From Actimicrobium sp047621345 (GTDB taxonomy: Bacteria; Pseudomonadota; Gammaproteobacteria; Burkholderiales; Burkholderiaceae_D), in NCBI GenBank assembly GCA_047621345.1, contig JBLHLW010000001.1:1-64000 (forward strand): 64,000 bases of DNA, written 5' to 3'. Each line of letters begins with the position of its first letter. Position 1 is the stretch's first letter. The notes under the pieces are model-generated. The model was not told where the DNA came from. It saw nothing but the letters and a program-made list of their open reading frames with translations, and did no database searches. The position numbers were made by a program, and so were the translations under genes. This document shows, piece after piece, positions 28,941 through 38,138 of this stretch.

Positions 28941-29813
28941 TTACGAGTTGGCGCCCCGCTTGGCTGGCTTGCTGTCTTTCGGCATATCTACTCCACTGGG
29001 AAATTCGGCACGACACTTGACCCCGGCAGGCACTTCAAGTTTCGGATTGCTGATTTCTAGAAATACGCCAAAGGTACCGCTGGCCGCATCCACTACCTTA
29101 TCGATGATCTTGACGCGGCCGGCATAGTGTCCGCCAATTGGCGCTTCCAGGACAACATCGGCGCTCATATCTGGCTTGATTTTGCCTAGCGCCGCCATCG
29201 GTAGCAGCACATTGACGCGCAGCGGATCAAGTTGCGCGAGCTTGAGAATGGCTTTTTTTTGGCCACCGGGTTCGACGATTTCGCCCGGATATAAAAACTG
29301 ATTCACCACGACGCCGTCGAACGGACTACGGATAGTGCGCAAATTAAGCAGGCTGCTTTGCTGCTGCCATTCGAGCCTGGCCATTTGCTTGTTTTCCTGC
29401 GCCAGCTTTAGTTCGGCCTCCGCCAGTTTCATTTCACCCTCGGCTTCATCGCGCTCTTGTCCGGACATGAAATTTTGCGCTTGCATGTCGCGACGACGTT
29501 CAAATTTGCGCTTCGAGAATTCGATTTTGCTTTCCGCTGTTTTGGCTGGCGCCACCATCTCCGACTTGAAGTGTGCCAAGGCAGTCGTTGCGAGTTCGGC
29601 TTTCGACTCCAGCGTCGCGATGATTTGTCCTTTCGTCACTTTGTCGCCGCGATGCACGTGGACTTTGTCGAGCAAACCGGTTACCGGGCTGCCGATGTCG
29701 ATCGTCTGGGTTGGTTCAATCAAACAGTCATAGGCTGTACCCGCCCGTGCGACCGATATCAGGGTTAAAGACAGGATGCTAATACAGAGATTCGACAGAG
29801 TTCTTATGGTCAT
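28941..29813 (-). CDS. Periplasmic adaptor (HlyD/membrane-fusion family)
   Basis: 290 residues. The N-terminus (about 25 residues ending SVARA) is a signal peptide. The mature part begins with a split lipoyl/barrel half (PVTGLLDKVHVHRGDKVTKG, residues about 45-70), then a long coiled-coil hairpin (about 75-160, Glu/Lys/Gln-rich), then LRTIRSPFDGVVVNQFLYPGEIV and a beta-barrel (LRVNVLLPMAALGKIKPDMSADVVLEAPIGG). This is a periplasmic adaptor without a transmembrane anchor. It converges with the giant gene (22 bases between stops) and is divergent from the TolC-GAF-M50-SecA operon. It probably bridges inner-membrane parts to the TolC-like channel. The start has no clear Shine-Dalgarno. Confidence 0.85.
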   Translation of the reverse strand: MTIRTLSNLCISILSLTLISVARAGTAYDCLIEPTQTIDIGSPVTGLLDKVHVHRGDKVTKGQIIATLESKAELATTALAHFKSEMVAPAKTAESKIEFSKRKFERRRDMQAQNFMSGQERDEAEGEMKLAEAELKLAQENKQMARLEWQQQSSLLNLRTIRSPFDGVVVNQFLYPGEIVEPGGQKKAILKLAQLDPLRVNVLLPMAALGKIKPDMSADVVLEAPIGGHYAGRVKIIDKVVDAASGTFGVFLEISNPKLEVPAGVKCRAEFPSGVDMPKDSKPAKRGANS

Positions 29814-30072
29814 GCGAAGGGGGTATTGCTGCTATTGGTTGCGTGGGAACGACTCTTTTTCAGTTGGTTATGGTATTTTTTTATATGTAACAATTGGTAA
29901 TGTTACTCTAAAATCCTATTGAAAATATCCTGAATCAACAAGATTGCAACAGAAAAAATCTGTGCCACTCAGCGTCAGGAATCACCAAAAACATTGATAA
30001 GGGAAGTCCCATGCGTGAGTTCACACGAAGATCAATACGACCAACTCCGCCTGCCATCCGGAGTACGGTTCG
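29814..30072. promoter_or_regulatory. Divergent AT-rich intergenic region with a dyad
   Basis: 259 bases between the divergent adaptor and TolC-like genes, strongly AT-rich. A dyad lies at 29887-29906 (GTAACAATTGGTAATGTTAC), with GTAACA and TGTTAC arms. It is a plausible operator for coordinated control of both transcripts. The -10/-35 elements could not be fixed with confidence. The TolC-like GTG start at 30073 is preceded by GGAG with a 9-base spacer. Confidence 0.35.
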
Positions 30073-31452
30073 GTGAATCTGACAGCCGCAGTGCGTTCGG
30101 TACTGGTTGTAGTCGGCATTGCCACTGCGACGCCCGCGTGGTCGCTGTCATTCGCCGAGGCTATTGTTCTTGCCCGTCAAACTGACCCGACGTTTCTCAG
30201 CGCACAGGCGAATTTGTCGGCATCGCATGAACGCTCAATTCAGGCCGTCGGTGCGCTGTTTCCTCAGGTGACTGCCACCGTCAACACGACGACTAACCGG
30301 CGCAACTATGCAACCCGCGACAGTGTGATTCCTCCAGCCAATGACCAATACAACAGCAACAATGCGCAAGTGAACCTGACACAGCCGCTATGGCGCCGCG
30401 CCAACTGGATTGCAGTGAACCAGGCAGATGCTGCGGCTTCCCAAGCGGATTATCAACTGGCTGCTGCGCAACAGGATTTGCTGGTGCGGCTGGGGCAGGC
30501 CTGGTTCGATGTCATGCTGGCGCGCGACGTGGTAGTGCTTACTGGCGGGCAGGCCGCTGCTGCGAAGCATCAATGGGAGCAAACCAGCTATGCCATGAAG
30601 GTTAATCTGGCAAGTGCGCAGGCTCTGGAAGAGGCGCGTTCCAAGTACGATCAGGCGACCGCCGAGCAGATCGTTGCGGACACTGACCAGAGCATCAAGT
30701 CGGCAGTGCTGGAGCAGATCATCGGCTCGCAGCCAGCGTGGAAACCGCCGTCGCTGCCAGAAACTTACGTGACGGCCGACCTGCGCTCGGCAACGCTGGA
30801 GCAGTGGTTGAGCCAGGCCGAGGCGGCGAGTCCTTCGATATTGGCCGCAAGTCGGGCGTTCGATGTGGCCAGCGCAGAGGTGCGCAAGCAGCGCACCGGG
30901 CATGAGCCGACCCTGGATGCCGTAGCCAGCTATGGCAAGAATAGCCAGGCAGCGGGTTCTTTCCCCGGACAAAACGGTTACGACATCAAGCAAGGTACGG
31001 TTGGATTGCAATTGAACATCCCGATTTTTTCGGGGGGCACGCAGAATGCGAAAGTGGGTGAAGCCACCGCGCTGCGCGAAAAGGCGCGCCAGGACCTGGA
31101 GCTGGCCCGGCGCAATGTCCGGCTCGCTGCCAAGCAAGCCTGGTTCGGCTGGCTGGCGGGAGAGGCGCGCAAAACTGCAGGGCTGCAAGCGGTCAGGTTT
31201 TCGACGCTGGCATTGCAGGCGGCACTGACCGGAAGACGCACTGAGGTCAAGTCCGAACTTGACGTGCTGCAAGCTCGCCAGCAACTTTATAGCGCGCAGC
31301 ACGACTTGCTAAAGGCGCGTTACGACATGATTACCAGCCATCTCAAGCTCAAGGCCACCGCCGGCCAGTTGGTCGATACGGATCTGATGGCATTTGATGC
31401 GTTGTTTATCGACGAGGGCGGCAGTGCCGGGCAAGGGCGCGTGGAGCAATAA
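30073..31452 (+). CDS. TolC-family outer-membrane channel protein
   Basis: 459 residues starting at GTG 30073, chosen because the frame is closed by a stop at 30016 and GGAG lies 9 bases upstream. A signal peptide (about 24 residues, ending ATPAWS) is followed by SFAEAIVLARQTDPTFLSA, the usual TolC first helix. The protein has two homologous halves (second beginning about residue 250 with ASPSILAASRAFDVASAEV) and a LNIPIFSGGTQNAKV strand. This matches trimeric outer-membrane factors with an alpha-barrel tunnel. It is first in a four-gene unit with two HlyD-containing proteins and a SecA-like ATPase. It is the exit channel in the proposed secretion machine. Confidence 0.9.
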   Translation: MNLTAAVRSVLVVVGIATATPAWSLSFAEAIVLARQTDPTFLSAQANLSASHERSIQAVGALFPQVTATVNTTTNRRNYATRDSVIPPANDQYNSNNAQVNLTQPLWRRANWIAVNQADAAASQADYQLAAAQQDLLVRLGQAWFDVMLARDVVVLTGGQAAAAKHQWEQTSYAMKVNLASAQALEEARSKYDQATAEQIVADTDQSIKSAVLEQIIGSQPAWKPPSLPETYVTADLRSATLEQWLSQAEAASPSILAASRAFDVASAEVRKQRTGHEPTLDAVASYGKNSQAAGSFPGQNGYDIKQGTVGLQLNIPIFSGGTQNAKVGEATALREKARQDLELARRNVRLAAKQAWFGWLAGEARKTAGLQAVRFSTLALQAALTGRRTEVKSELDVLQARQQLYSAQHDLLKARYDMITSHLKLKATAGQLVDTDLMAFDALFIDEGGSAGQGRVEQ

Positions 31453-31540
31453 GGGCCGGTGGTACAGGCTCCTTAAATTGTCGGCTTCAGCAAACGGGTT
31501 TTTTGACAATCACGCGGATAGTTAGCCAAGGTAATTGCGG

Positions 31541-33493
31541 ATGACATTGGGCGCAGCAGAACAGGACAAGGAAACGGGTGGAAGCTGGTCGGTGGAAGAC
31601 GACGCTGACATCTGGCGTTCGTTCGCTGCGCCGGCCAGTGACGCCCAGTTTTGCCAGGCCTGGCTAGCTTTGTTGTGCAGCCAATTGCCCGGTGTTTCGG
31701 CTGGTGTTGTGTTGCTGCAGTCGGTCGAGACTAATACTTTTCTCCCGGTCGCGGTGTGGCCGGACGTGGTGCGCGATCTGTCGTTCCTGGGTAAGGTGGC
31801 TGAACGCGCCTTGGCGGAAGGCCGCGGCGTAGTGCATCGTTCAGACGATCGGTCCTGGCAAACGGACAAAGAGGGCGCGCAGAGACAGGAACGCAGGAAG
31901 GCAACGGGCAAGGCAAACGAAGGCAGGGAGCGCAGGCGTATCCACGTGGCCTATCCGGCTGAAGTCGCCAGCCGCATGGTGGGCGCAGTAGTGCTTGAGG
32001 TGATCAGCCGTCCGGAAGGTGAAATCCACGCATTGTTGCGTCAATTGCACTGGGGGGTGGCCTGGCTGCGCGATTTGTTTCATCGTCGCGAACTGGCCAG
32101 TATCGAAGACAAGGGCGAGCGCATCGGCTCGGTCATGGAAGTGCTGGCAACGGCGTTGCGGCGTGGCCGCCTGCAACAAATTTTGTTCGATGTGTCGAAC
32201 CACCTTACCCGTCATCTGACATGTTCGCGCGTCGCCATTGGTCTGGTGACTGATGGCGCTGTGTCCGTCGCCGCGCTATCGAACGCCGCCTGGTTTGAAA
32301 AGAACGCCAGCATCATGAAACTGTATGTGGCGGCGATGGAGGACGCGGTCGACAAGCTGGCGCCGCTGGCCTATCAGCGTCCCGGTGCGACTGACTCTGT
32401 CGCGGTGGTGGAGCAGGATTCGGCGCACGCACGACTTGTACGCGAGAGCGGCGCCCAATCGATCCTGTCGGTGCCGCTGTCGCTGGGTGCCGAATGCGTG
32501 GGTGTGCTGACACTGGAGCGTGAGAGCGGCGATGGCTTTGACGTGGCCGAACAAGCGTGGCTCGATACGCTGGCGAGCCTCCTGCCGGCAGTGATAGATC
32601 AAAAACGCACTGCCGAACGCGGTTACCTCGCGCGACTGCGCGACGATGCGCGCAAGCTCATGGATCGGCTGTTCGGGCCGCGCTACCTGATCTGGAAATT
32701 CAGCGCAGCGTTGTTGGTGGTGACATCGATGCTGCTGGTGCTGGTGGATATCGATTACCGCGTCTCGGCCAAAACGGTGGTCGAAGGCGAAGTGCAGCGC
32801 TCTGCGGTTGCTCCCTTCGACAGCTTTGTGGCAGCCAGTTACGTGCGTGCCGGCGATACCGTCAAACAGGGTCAGGTCCTGTGCCTGCTCGACGACCGCG
32901 ATTTGCGGCTGGAACAACACAAGTGGGACAGCGAGCGCGAGCAACACAGCCGCAAACTGCGCGAGGCAATGGCCAATCATGAGATGGCGCAAGTCCAGAT
33001 CCTGAGCGCACAGGTGCAGCAAGCGCAAGCCCAGTTGGCGCTGGTGACGGATCGCTTGAGCCGCGTAAAAATGACCGCGCCCTTTGATGGCGTGATTATT
33101 TCGGGCGACTTGAGCCAGTTGATCGGTTCGCCGGTGGAGGCCGGCAAGAAATTGTTCGAGATCGCGCCCTTGCACGCCTACCGCGTGATCTTGCAAGTTG
33201 ATGAGCGCGAGATGCGCCATGTCAAAGTCGGGCAAAGCGGCAAGCTGATGATATCGGGCGTCGTCGGTGACCCGATCCCGCTGAGCGTGAGCAAGATCAC
33301 GCCGGTTGCCACTGCGCAGGACGGGCGTAATTTTTTCCGGGTCGAGGCCAGGCTGGAGCAGGTGCCGGCGCATCTGCGTCCTGGCATGGAAGGCATCGGC
33401 AAGGTCAGCGCGGGCGAGCGCCGCTTGTGGTGGGTGCTGACCCATACGTTCACCGACTGGCTGCGCCTGTCGTTGTGGACCTGGCTGCCGTAG
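31541..33493 (+). CDS. GAF-GAF-HlyD inner-membrane fusion protein
   Basis: About 650 residues from ATG 31541 (AAGG 9 bases upstream; the longer frame starts with a TTG without support). The N-terminal half is cytoplasmic and carries two GAF-like domains (about residues 20-165 and 200-360; the second has LTRHLTCSRVAIGLV and ILSVPLSLGAECVGVLTL). One transmembrane segment (LLVVTSMLLVLVDI, near residue 390) follows. The periplasmic part has a lipoyl half (ASYVRAGDTVKQGQVLCLLDD), a coiled coil, MTAPFDGVIISGDLSQLIG and a barrel (YRVILQVDEREMRHVKVGQ). GAF domains bind small ligands or act as protein sensors, so a ligand-gated adaptor is inferred. It is unusual for an HlyD protein. Confidence 0.85.
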   Translation: MTLGAAEQDKETGGSWSVEDDADIWRSFAAPASDAQFCQAWLALLCSQLPGVSAGVVLLQSVETNTFLPVAVWPDVVRDLSFLGKVAERALAEGRGVVHRSDDRSWQTDKEGAQRQERRKATGKANEGRERRRIHVAYPAEVASRMVGAVVLEVISRPEGEIHALLRQLHWGVAWLRDLFHRRELASIEDKGERIGSVMEVLATALRRGRLQQILFDVSNHLTRHLTCSRVAIGLVTDGAVSVAALSNAAWFEKNASIMKLYVAAMEDAVDKLAPLAYQRPGATDSVAVVEQDSAHARLVRESGAQSILSVPLSLGAECVGVLTLERESGDGFDVAEQAWLDTLASLLPAVIDQKRTAERGYLARLRDDARKLMDRLFGPRYLIWKFSAALLVVTSMLLVLVDIDYRVSAKTVVEGEVQRSAVAPFDSFVAASYVRAGDTVKQGQVLCLLDDRDLRLEQHKWDSEREQHSRKLREAMANHEMAQVQILSAQVQQAQAQLALVTDRLSRVKMTAPFDGVIISGDLSQLIGSPVEAGKKLFEIAPLHAYRVILQVDEREMRHVKVGQSGKLMISGVVGDPIPLSVSKITPVATAQDGRNFFRVEARLEQVPAHLRPGMEGIGKVSAGERRLWWVLTHTFTDWLRLSLWTWLP

Positions 33494-33502
33494 GCCGCCT
33501 TC

Positions 33503-35650
33503 ATGCGCCGTCCCGTCTTCAGTCAATCCTGGCATAACGCTGCCGAATTGCGCCCGCGCCTGTTGCCGCATGCGCGCATCTTTCCGCACACCTATCGCGG
33601 TCAGCGCTGGTTCGTGTTGCAGGACTCGACCGGAGGACGCTACCACCGGCTCTCGCCGGGCGCCTACCTGCTGGTCAGCCGAATGGACGGCAACCGCACG
33701 GTGCAGGATCTGTGGGATGAAGCCAGCCGTGCCGGCGGCGATCACATTCCGACCCAGGACGACGTGGTCGAATTGCTGATGCAGTTGCACGCCAACGACC
33801 TGCTGCATTGCGACGTGACGCCGGACGCAGCCGAATTGTTCGAGCGCCATCGCAAAAGACGCAAGCAGAAATGGAAGCAATGGCTCACCAATCCGATGAG
33901 CCTGCGCATACCGTTGATCAACCCCGACGCGTTCCTCAGCTATTGGGTCGGCCGTCTGGGCTGGCTGTTCGACTGGCGCGGCATGCTGCTCTGGCTGATG
34001 ATGGTGTTGCCGGCGCTGGTGCTGGCCGGACAGAACTGGACCGAATTGACCGGCAACCTGTCGGACCGCGTGCTGGCGAACGGCAATCTGGTGATTCTGG
34101 TGCTGGTGTTCCCGTTCGTGAAAGCATTGCATGAGTTGGGACATGGTTTTGCCACCAAGGTGTGGGGCGGTTCGGTGCATGAAATGGGGCTCATGTTCCT
34201 GGTATTTGCACCGACGCCTTACGTCGATGCCTCGGCCGCGGCCACCTTCCGCTCCAAACGCCAGCGGGCGGTCGTGGGTGCTGCCGGCATGCTGGTCGAA
34301 TTGTTTCTCGCGGCGATCGCCATGATTGTCTGGGTGCTGGTCGAACCGGGCGCCGTGCGCGCCGTCGCTTTTAACGTGATGCTGATCGCCGGGGTCTCCA
34401 CCGTCGTTGTCAATGGCAATCCGCTGCTGCGCTATGACGGCTACTACATCCTGTGCGACTTGATCGAGATGCCTAACCTCGGGCAGCGCGGCACGCGTTA
34501 CCTGACATATCTCACGGACCGATATCTGTTTGGCGCGACCGAGCTGGAATCGGTGGATGAGTCGCCTGCCGAAAAACGCTGGCTGGTGTGCTTCACCATC
34601 GCATCATGGTTTTACAAACTGTTCGTGACCATCTCGATCATCATTTTTGTGGCCGGGGAGTTCTTCATCTTTGGGGTATTGCTTGCCCTGTGGAGTGCCT
34701 TCGGCCTGTTCCTGATGCCGCTGTGGAAAGCCGGCAAGCACCTGCTGGACAGCCCGACCCTGCACCGGCATCGCAGTCGCGCCATCAAGCTGACGCTACT
34801 AGCCATGGCACTGGCTTTTCTGGCGGTCGGCGTGGTGCCAGTGCCGCTGCGGACCCAGGCCGAAGGCGTGGTGTGGGTGCCGGATCAGGCTTTGGTGCGT
34901 GCCGCAGTCAAGGGTACCTTTCAGAACTGGCTGGTGGCGCCCGGATCGCAAGTGCAGCGCGGCATGGCATTGCTGCAGATGGAAGATCCGCAGCTGGCGG
35001 CCGAACTTGAAGTAGCCCGGGCTAAAGTGATGCAGATGCAGGCTCGCTACAGCGTCGAACAGTTTTCCAATCCGGTGGACGCCGACGTCATCGGCGCCCA
35101 ACTCGAGCATGAAAAACGTGCGCTGGAACGCACCAGCGAGCGTTATGCACGCCTGACCATTTACAGTGAGATCGACGGCGTGCTGACCGTGGCGAACGCG
35201 CAAGACATGACCGGGCAATATTTCAAACAGGGCGAATTGCTCGGTTACGTGCTGGACCGTCAGCAGCTCATCGCCCGCGTCGCCATCTTGCAGGAAAACA
35301 TCGGTCTGGTACGCAACGGCATCGGCAATGCGCAATTGCGCTTTGCCGATGCCGTGCCCAGCACGTATCGCGTGTCGCTACTGCGCGAAGTGCCGAGCGC
35401 CCTGGAAGAATTGCCCACTGCTGCGCTCGGACCGAAGGGCGGGGGCCATGTCCCGGTTGATCCTAACGACAGTAAGGGACTGAGGACGCTGGAACGGGTG
35501 TTCTATGTCGATCTCAGTTTGCCGGCCGAAGCGATCCCCAGCGCATTCGGCGGACGCGTCTATGTCCGCTTTGACCATGCCAAAGAACCATTGCTGAGCC
35601 AATGGCGGCGCCGCTTGCGGCAACTGTTCCTGAGTCGGTTCAATGTCTAA
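33503..35650 (+). CDS. PqqD-like / M50 zinc protease / HlyD fusion protein
   Basis: 715 residues. Residues about 30-115 resemble the PqqD-type peptide-chaperone fold (GGRYHRLSPGAYLLVSRMDG, TQDDVVELLMQL). A multi-pass membrane region follows, with the M50 motif HELGH at 210-214 and the second-ligand motif NPLLRYDGYY at 306-315. Both are intact. After more membrane segments, the part from about residue 430 to the end is a periplasmic HlyD-like adaptor (VWVPDQALVRAAVKGTF, coiled coil, LTIYSEIDGVLTVANAQDM). This joins an intramembrane site-2-type protease to an adaptor. It starts 10 bases after the GAF-HlyD stop. The combination suggests it forms the inner-membrane platform and processes the substrate. 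Confidence 0.85.
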   Translation: MRRPVFSQSWHNAAELRPRLLPHARIFPHTYRGQRWFVLQDSTGGRYHRLSPGAYLLVSRMDGNRTVQDLWDEASRAGGDHIPTQDDVVELLMQLHANDLLHCDVTPDAAELFERHRKRRKQKWKQWLTNPMSLRIPLINPDAFLSYWVGRLGWLFDWRGMLLWLMMVLPALVLAGQNWTELTGNLSDRVLANGNLVILVLVFPFVKALHELGHGFATKVWGGSVHEMGLMFLVFAPTPYVDASAAATFRSKRQRAVVGAAGMLVELFLAAIAMIVWVLVEPGAVRAVAFNVMLIAGVSTVVVNGNPLLRYDGYYILCDLIEMPNLGQRGTRYLTYLTDRYLFGATELESVDESPAEKRWLVCFTIASWFYKLFVTISIIIFVAGEFFIFGVLLALWSAFGLFLMPLWKAGKHLLDSPTLHRHRSRAIKLTLLAMALAFLAVGVVPVPLRTQAEGVVWVPDQALVRAAVKGTFQNWLVAPGSQVQRGMALLQMEDPQLAAELEVARAKVMQMQARYSVEQFSNPVDADVIGAQLEHEKRALERTSERYARLTIYSEIDGVLTVANAQDMTGQYFKQGELLGYVLDRQQLIARVAILQENIGLVRNGIGNAQLRFADAVPSTYRVSLLREVPSALEELPTAALGPKGGGHVPVDPNDSKGLRTLERVFYVDLSLPAEAIPSAFGGRVYVRFDHAKEPLLSQWRRRLRQLFLSRFNV

Positions 35651-37634
35651 TGTCGGCGCCTTGATCAAGGGTCGCGTACTGACTGTGTCGGACGGCGTTT
35701 ATCTGGAGCGGGCCGACCAGCGCGAGCCGATCATGGAAGAGTATTTGCGTGCGCTCGTGGCGCGACTGCCGCAACTTAAATCACGCAAGGCGCGCTTGCG
35801 CAAATTTGTCGCACAAGCCAATGCTGCCGAGGCGGTGATGCAGGTGCAGGACGATGCCGGCCTGGTGGCCGACTTGCAAAACAGCTGCATCGCAATGCGC
35901 CGACACGGCTTTACCGACACCTTGCTGGCTCGTGCTTTTGCGGCCGTGCGCGAAGCCTCGTTGCGCACCCTCGGCATGCGTCATCACGATGTTCAAATGA
36001 TCGGCGGTTGGGCGCTCTTGCAGGGAATGATCGCCGAAATGGAAACCGGTGAAGGCAAGACGCTGGTGGCAACGCTGGCGGCGTGCACCGCTGCGGCGGC
36101 CGGCGCTGCGGTGCACGTCATTACGGTCAACGACTATCTGGCCAGTCGCGATGCCGGGCAGAACGGTCCGCTTTACCAATTTTTTGGATTACGGGTAGGG
36201 GTGATCAAAGAGGGCATGTCGCCCGATCAGCGACGTGCCGAATATGCCGCCGATGTGGTGTACGTGTCCAACAAGGAGATCGTGTTCGATTACTTGAAAG
36301 ACCGCATCGCCACCGGTGGGGCGCTGGCCACGCATTACCGCTTGCGCAGTCTGTATCGCGCCGGGCAGCAACCCAATCTGCTATTGCGCGGCTTGCATGT
36401 GGCCATCGTCGATGAAGCCGACAGCATTCTGATCGACGAAGCCCGTACGCCGCTGATTATTTCTGAAACTATTCCGGACGAACATGGCGGCGAGCTCTAC
36501 CACACCGGTATCGCATTGGCTCGACGTATGTTGCGCGGCGAGCATTTCGACATGACCGCGCATCGAGAAATAGTGATCACGGCAGCTGGTGAGCAATTCA
36601 TACGCGAACTGAGCGCCGATTTGACCGGGGTCTGGCGTTCCGAGTTGTGGCGGCGTGAACTGATGGACAAGGCATTGACGGCACTGTGGTGCTATCAGCG
36701 CGATCAGCATTACATCATCGCCGGGGGCAAGATACAGATTGTCGATGAATTTTCCGGACGCGTGATGGAGGATCGTTCATGGGAGCGTGGTCTGCACCAG
36801 ATGATCGAAGCCAAAGAGGATTGTGACATCAGCGGTCAACGTAAAACTCTGTCGCGCATGACCTATCAGCGCTTTCTCGGACGCTATTTGCTGTTGTGCG
36901 GCATGACAGGAACGGCGGCTGAAGTCATGCCCGAACTGCGTCGGGTATATGACCTTGAGGTATTCAAGATTCCCACGCATGTGCCCAGCAAACGCAAGCG
37001 GCTTGCCAATCGATGCTGGATCACCGATGCAGAGCGATGGCACGCAGTGGCAGAACGCGCCGTTGCATTGAGCCTTGATCAAAAAGCTGTGTTGATCGGG
37101 ACCCGGTCGGTAGAAGCGTCAGAGCTGTTAAGTGGCTATTTCAAGGAGCGTAATATCCCGCATGCTGTCTTGAATGCACGACAAGACAAGGAAGAGGCAG
37201 ACACCGTTGCTCAGGCTGGTCAGCCAGGACGTATTACCATTGCCACCAATATGGCAGGGCGCGGGACAGATATCCAATTGGCGAAGGAAGTGTCGGCAAG
37301 CGGCGGCTTGCATGTCATCCTGACCGAATTTCATGAGTCGGCCCGGGTAGATCGACAGTTGTTCGGGCGCTGTGCGCGCCAAGGTCAGCCCGGTACGGTT
37401 GAGGCGTTTGTGAGTCTGGAGGATGAATTGTTTGTGCGCTTCGCGCCGCAGTTGCGGAACCTGGCTTTGCGTGCAACGCCGCAAAGTCAAATGGTCCCGC
37501 AATGGTTATTAAACTTATCTGTCGATTATGCCCAGTTCATGGCTGAAAGACACAACGCCGGGATCAGGATGTCGACCATCAAGCAAGATCGAAAATTGCA
37601 TTCCATGCTGGCGTTCTCCGGCACGCCGACGTGA
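35643..37634 (+). CDS. SecA-like translocation ATPase, shortened
   Basis: 663 residues, against about 900 for housekeeping SecA. It overlaps the preceding stop by 8 bases, so translation is probably coupled. Walker A is METGEGKT (133-140) and the DEAD box is 257-260 with VDEADSILIDEARTPLIIS. Motif VI region is TNMAGRGTDI (535-544) and RQLFGRCARQGQPG (571-584), where housekeeping SecA has GRSGRQGDPG. The frame ends only about 65 residues after this, so the helical wing, much of the scaffold and the zinc-binding C-terminus are missing. It is a SecA paralogue. Being in one operon with TolC and HlyD proteins, it is inferred to power export of the giant protein or another substrate. Enzymatic activity is unproven. 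Confidence 0.9.
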   Translation: MSNVGALIKGRVLTVSDGVYLERADQREPIMEEYLRALVARLPQLKSRKARLRKFVAQANAAEAVMQVQDDAGLVADLQNSCIAMRRHGFTDTLLARAFAAVREASLRTLGMRHHDVQMIGGWALLQGMIAEMETGEGKTLVATLAACTAAAAGAAVHVITVNDYLASRDAGQNGPLYQFFGLRVGVIKEGMSPDQRRAEYAADVVYVSNKEIVFDYLKDRIATGGALATHYRLRSLYRAGQQPNLLLRGLHVAIVDEADSILIDEARTPLIISETIPDEHGGELYHTGIALARRMLRGEHFDMTAHREIVITAAGEQFIRELSADLTGVWRSELWRRELMDKALTALWCYQRDQHYIIAGGKIQIVDEFSGRVMEDRSWERGLHQMIEAKEDCDISGQRKTLSRMTYQRFLGRYLLLCGMTGTAAEVMPELRRVYDLEVFKIPTHVPSKRKRLANRCWITDAERWHAVAERAVALSLDQKAVLIGTRSVEASELLSGYFKERNIPHAVLNARQDKEEADTVAQAGQPGRITIATNMAGRGTDIQLAKEVSASGGLHVILTEFHESARVDRQLFGRCARQGQPGTVEAFVSLEDELFVRFAPQLRNLALRATPQSQMVPQWLLNLSVDYAQFMAERHNAGIRMSTIKQDRKLHSMLAFSGTPT

Positions 37635-37691
37635 CGTTACGTAAGGGCCTAGGGGTGAAATTCCTCCAGGATACTTGATCAGTTAAGTTAC

Positions 37692-37920
37692 AGCGCCGCG
37701 TATCGCTATCTTTTTTGGCCCACAGGTCGATGTAGACCGGCAGCCAGCCTAGACGAGTCAACTCCGGGATCAGGTCTTGCCTCAAAAATGTGATCTTCCC
37801 TGTGCGGCGCGGCGCGGCAAGAAATAACCCTGATCGGGCGTCTTCGATGCCAGAGCCTGCCAAGGCCGTGCAGTACGCCGTTGCGAGCGCTGGACGACGG
37901 TAATTGGGCGGAGCGATCCA
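37692..37920 (-). pseudogene. AAA ATPase remnant (N-terminal piece)
   Basis: The frame encodes WIAPPNYRRPALATAYC, then SGIEDARSGLFLAAPRRTG and FLRQDLIPELTRLGWLPVYIDLWAKK, then diverges into nonsense before a stop. The GLFLAAPRRTGK phosphate-binding loop followed by IDLW is typical of a family of small bacterial AAA ATPases. Only the first third of such a gene is present, with no intact start or end. This and the neighbours below are eroded mobile-DNA debris downstream of the SecA-like gene. Confidence 0.7.
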
Positions 37921-38138
37921 ATTCGGGGATGTACGCCGGGTTGTACCGGTCTTTCGCGCCGACCGATTATGAAAACGGTCACTACAATCCGCTTGTCGAG
38001 GATCCTTCCTGCACCGCCTTTAGGTGTAGGCCCATTGGGAGCGAAGCTACGATTTGACGACACATAAAAATGCCTTCGCCCAAACTCTTGCCAAGGTTTC
38101 TATAATTTACCCTTCTCCAACTCGAAGAAGGGATTGCT

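Noticed and set aside
32276..34180. Long minus-strand frame opposite the HlyD and M50 genes
   Set aside because: Low-complexity His/Gln-rich translation with no fold. The plus-strand genes have complete motifs.
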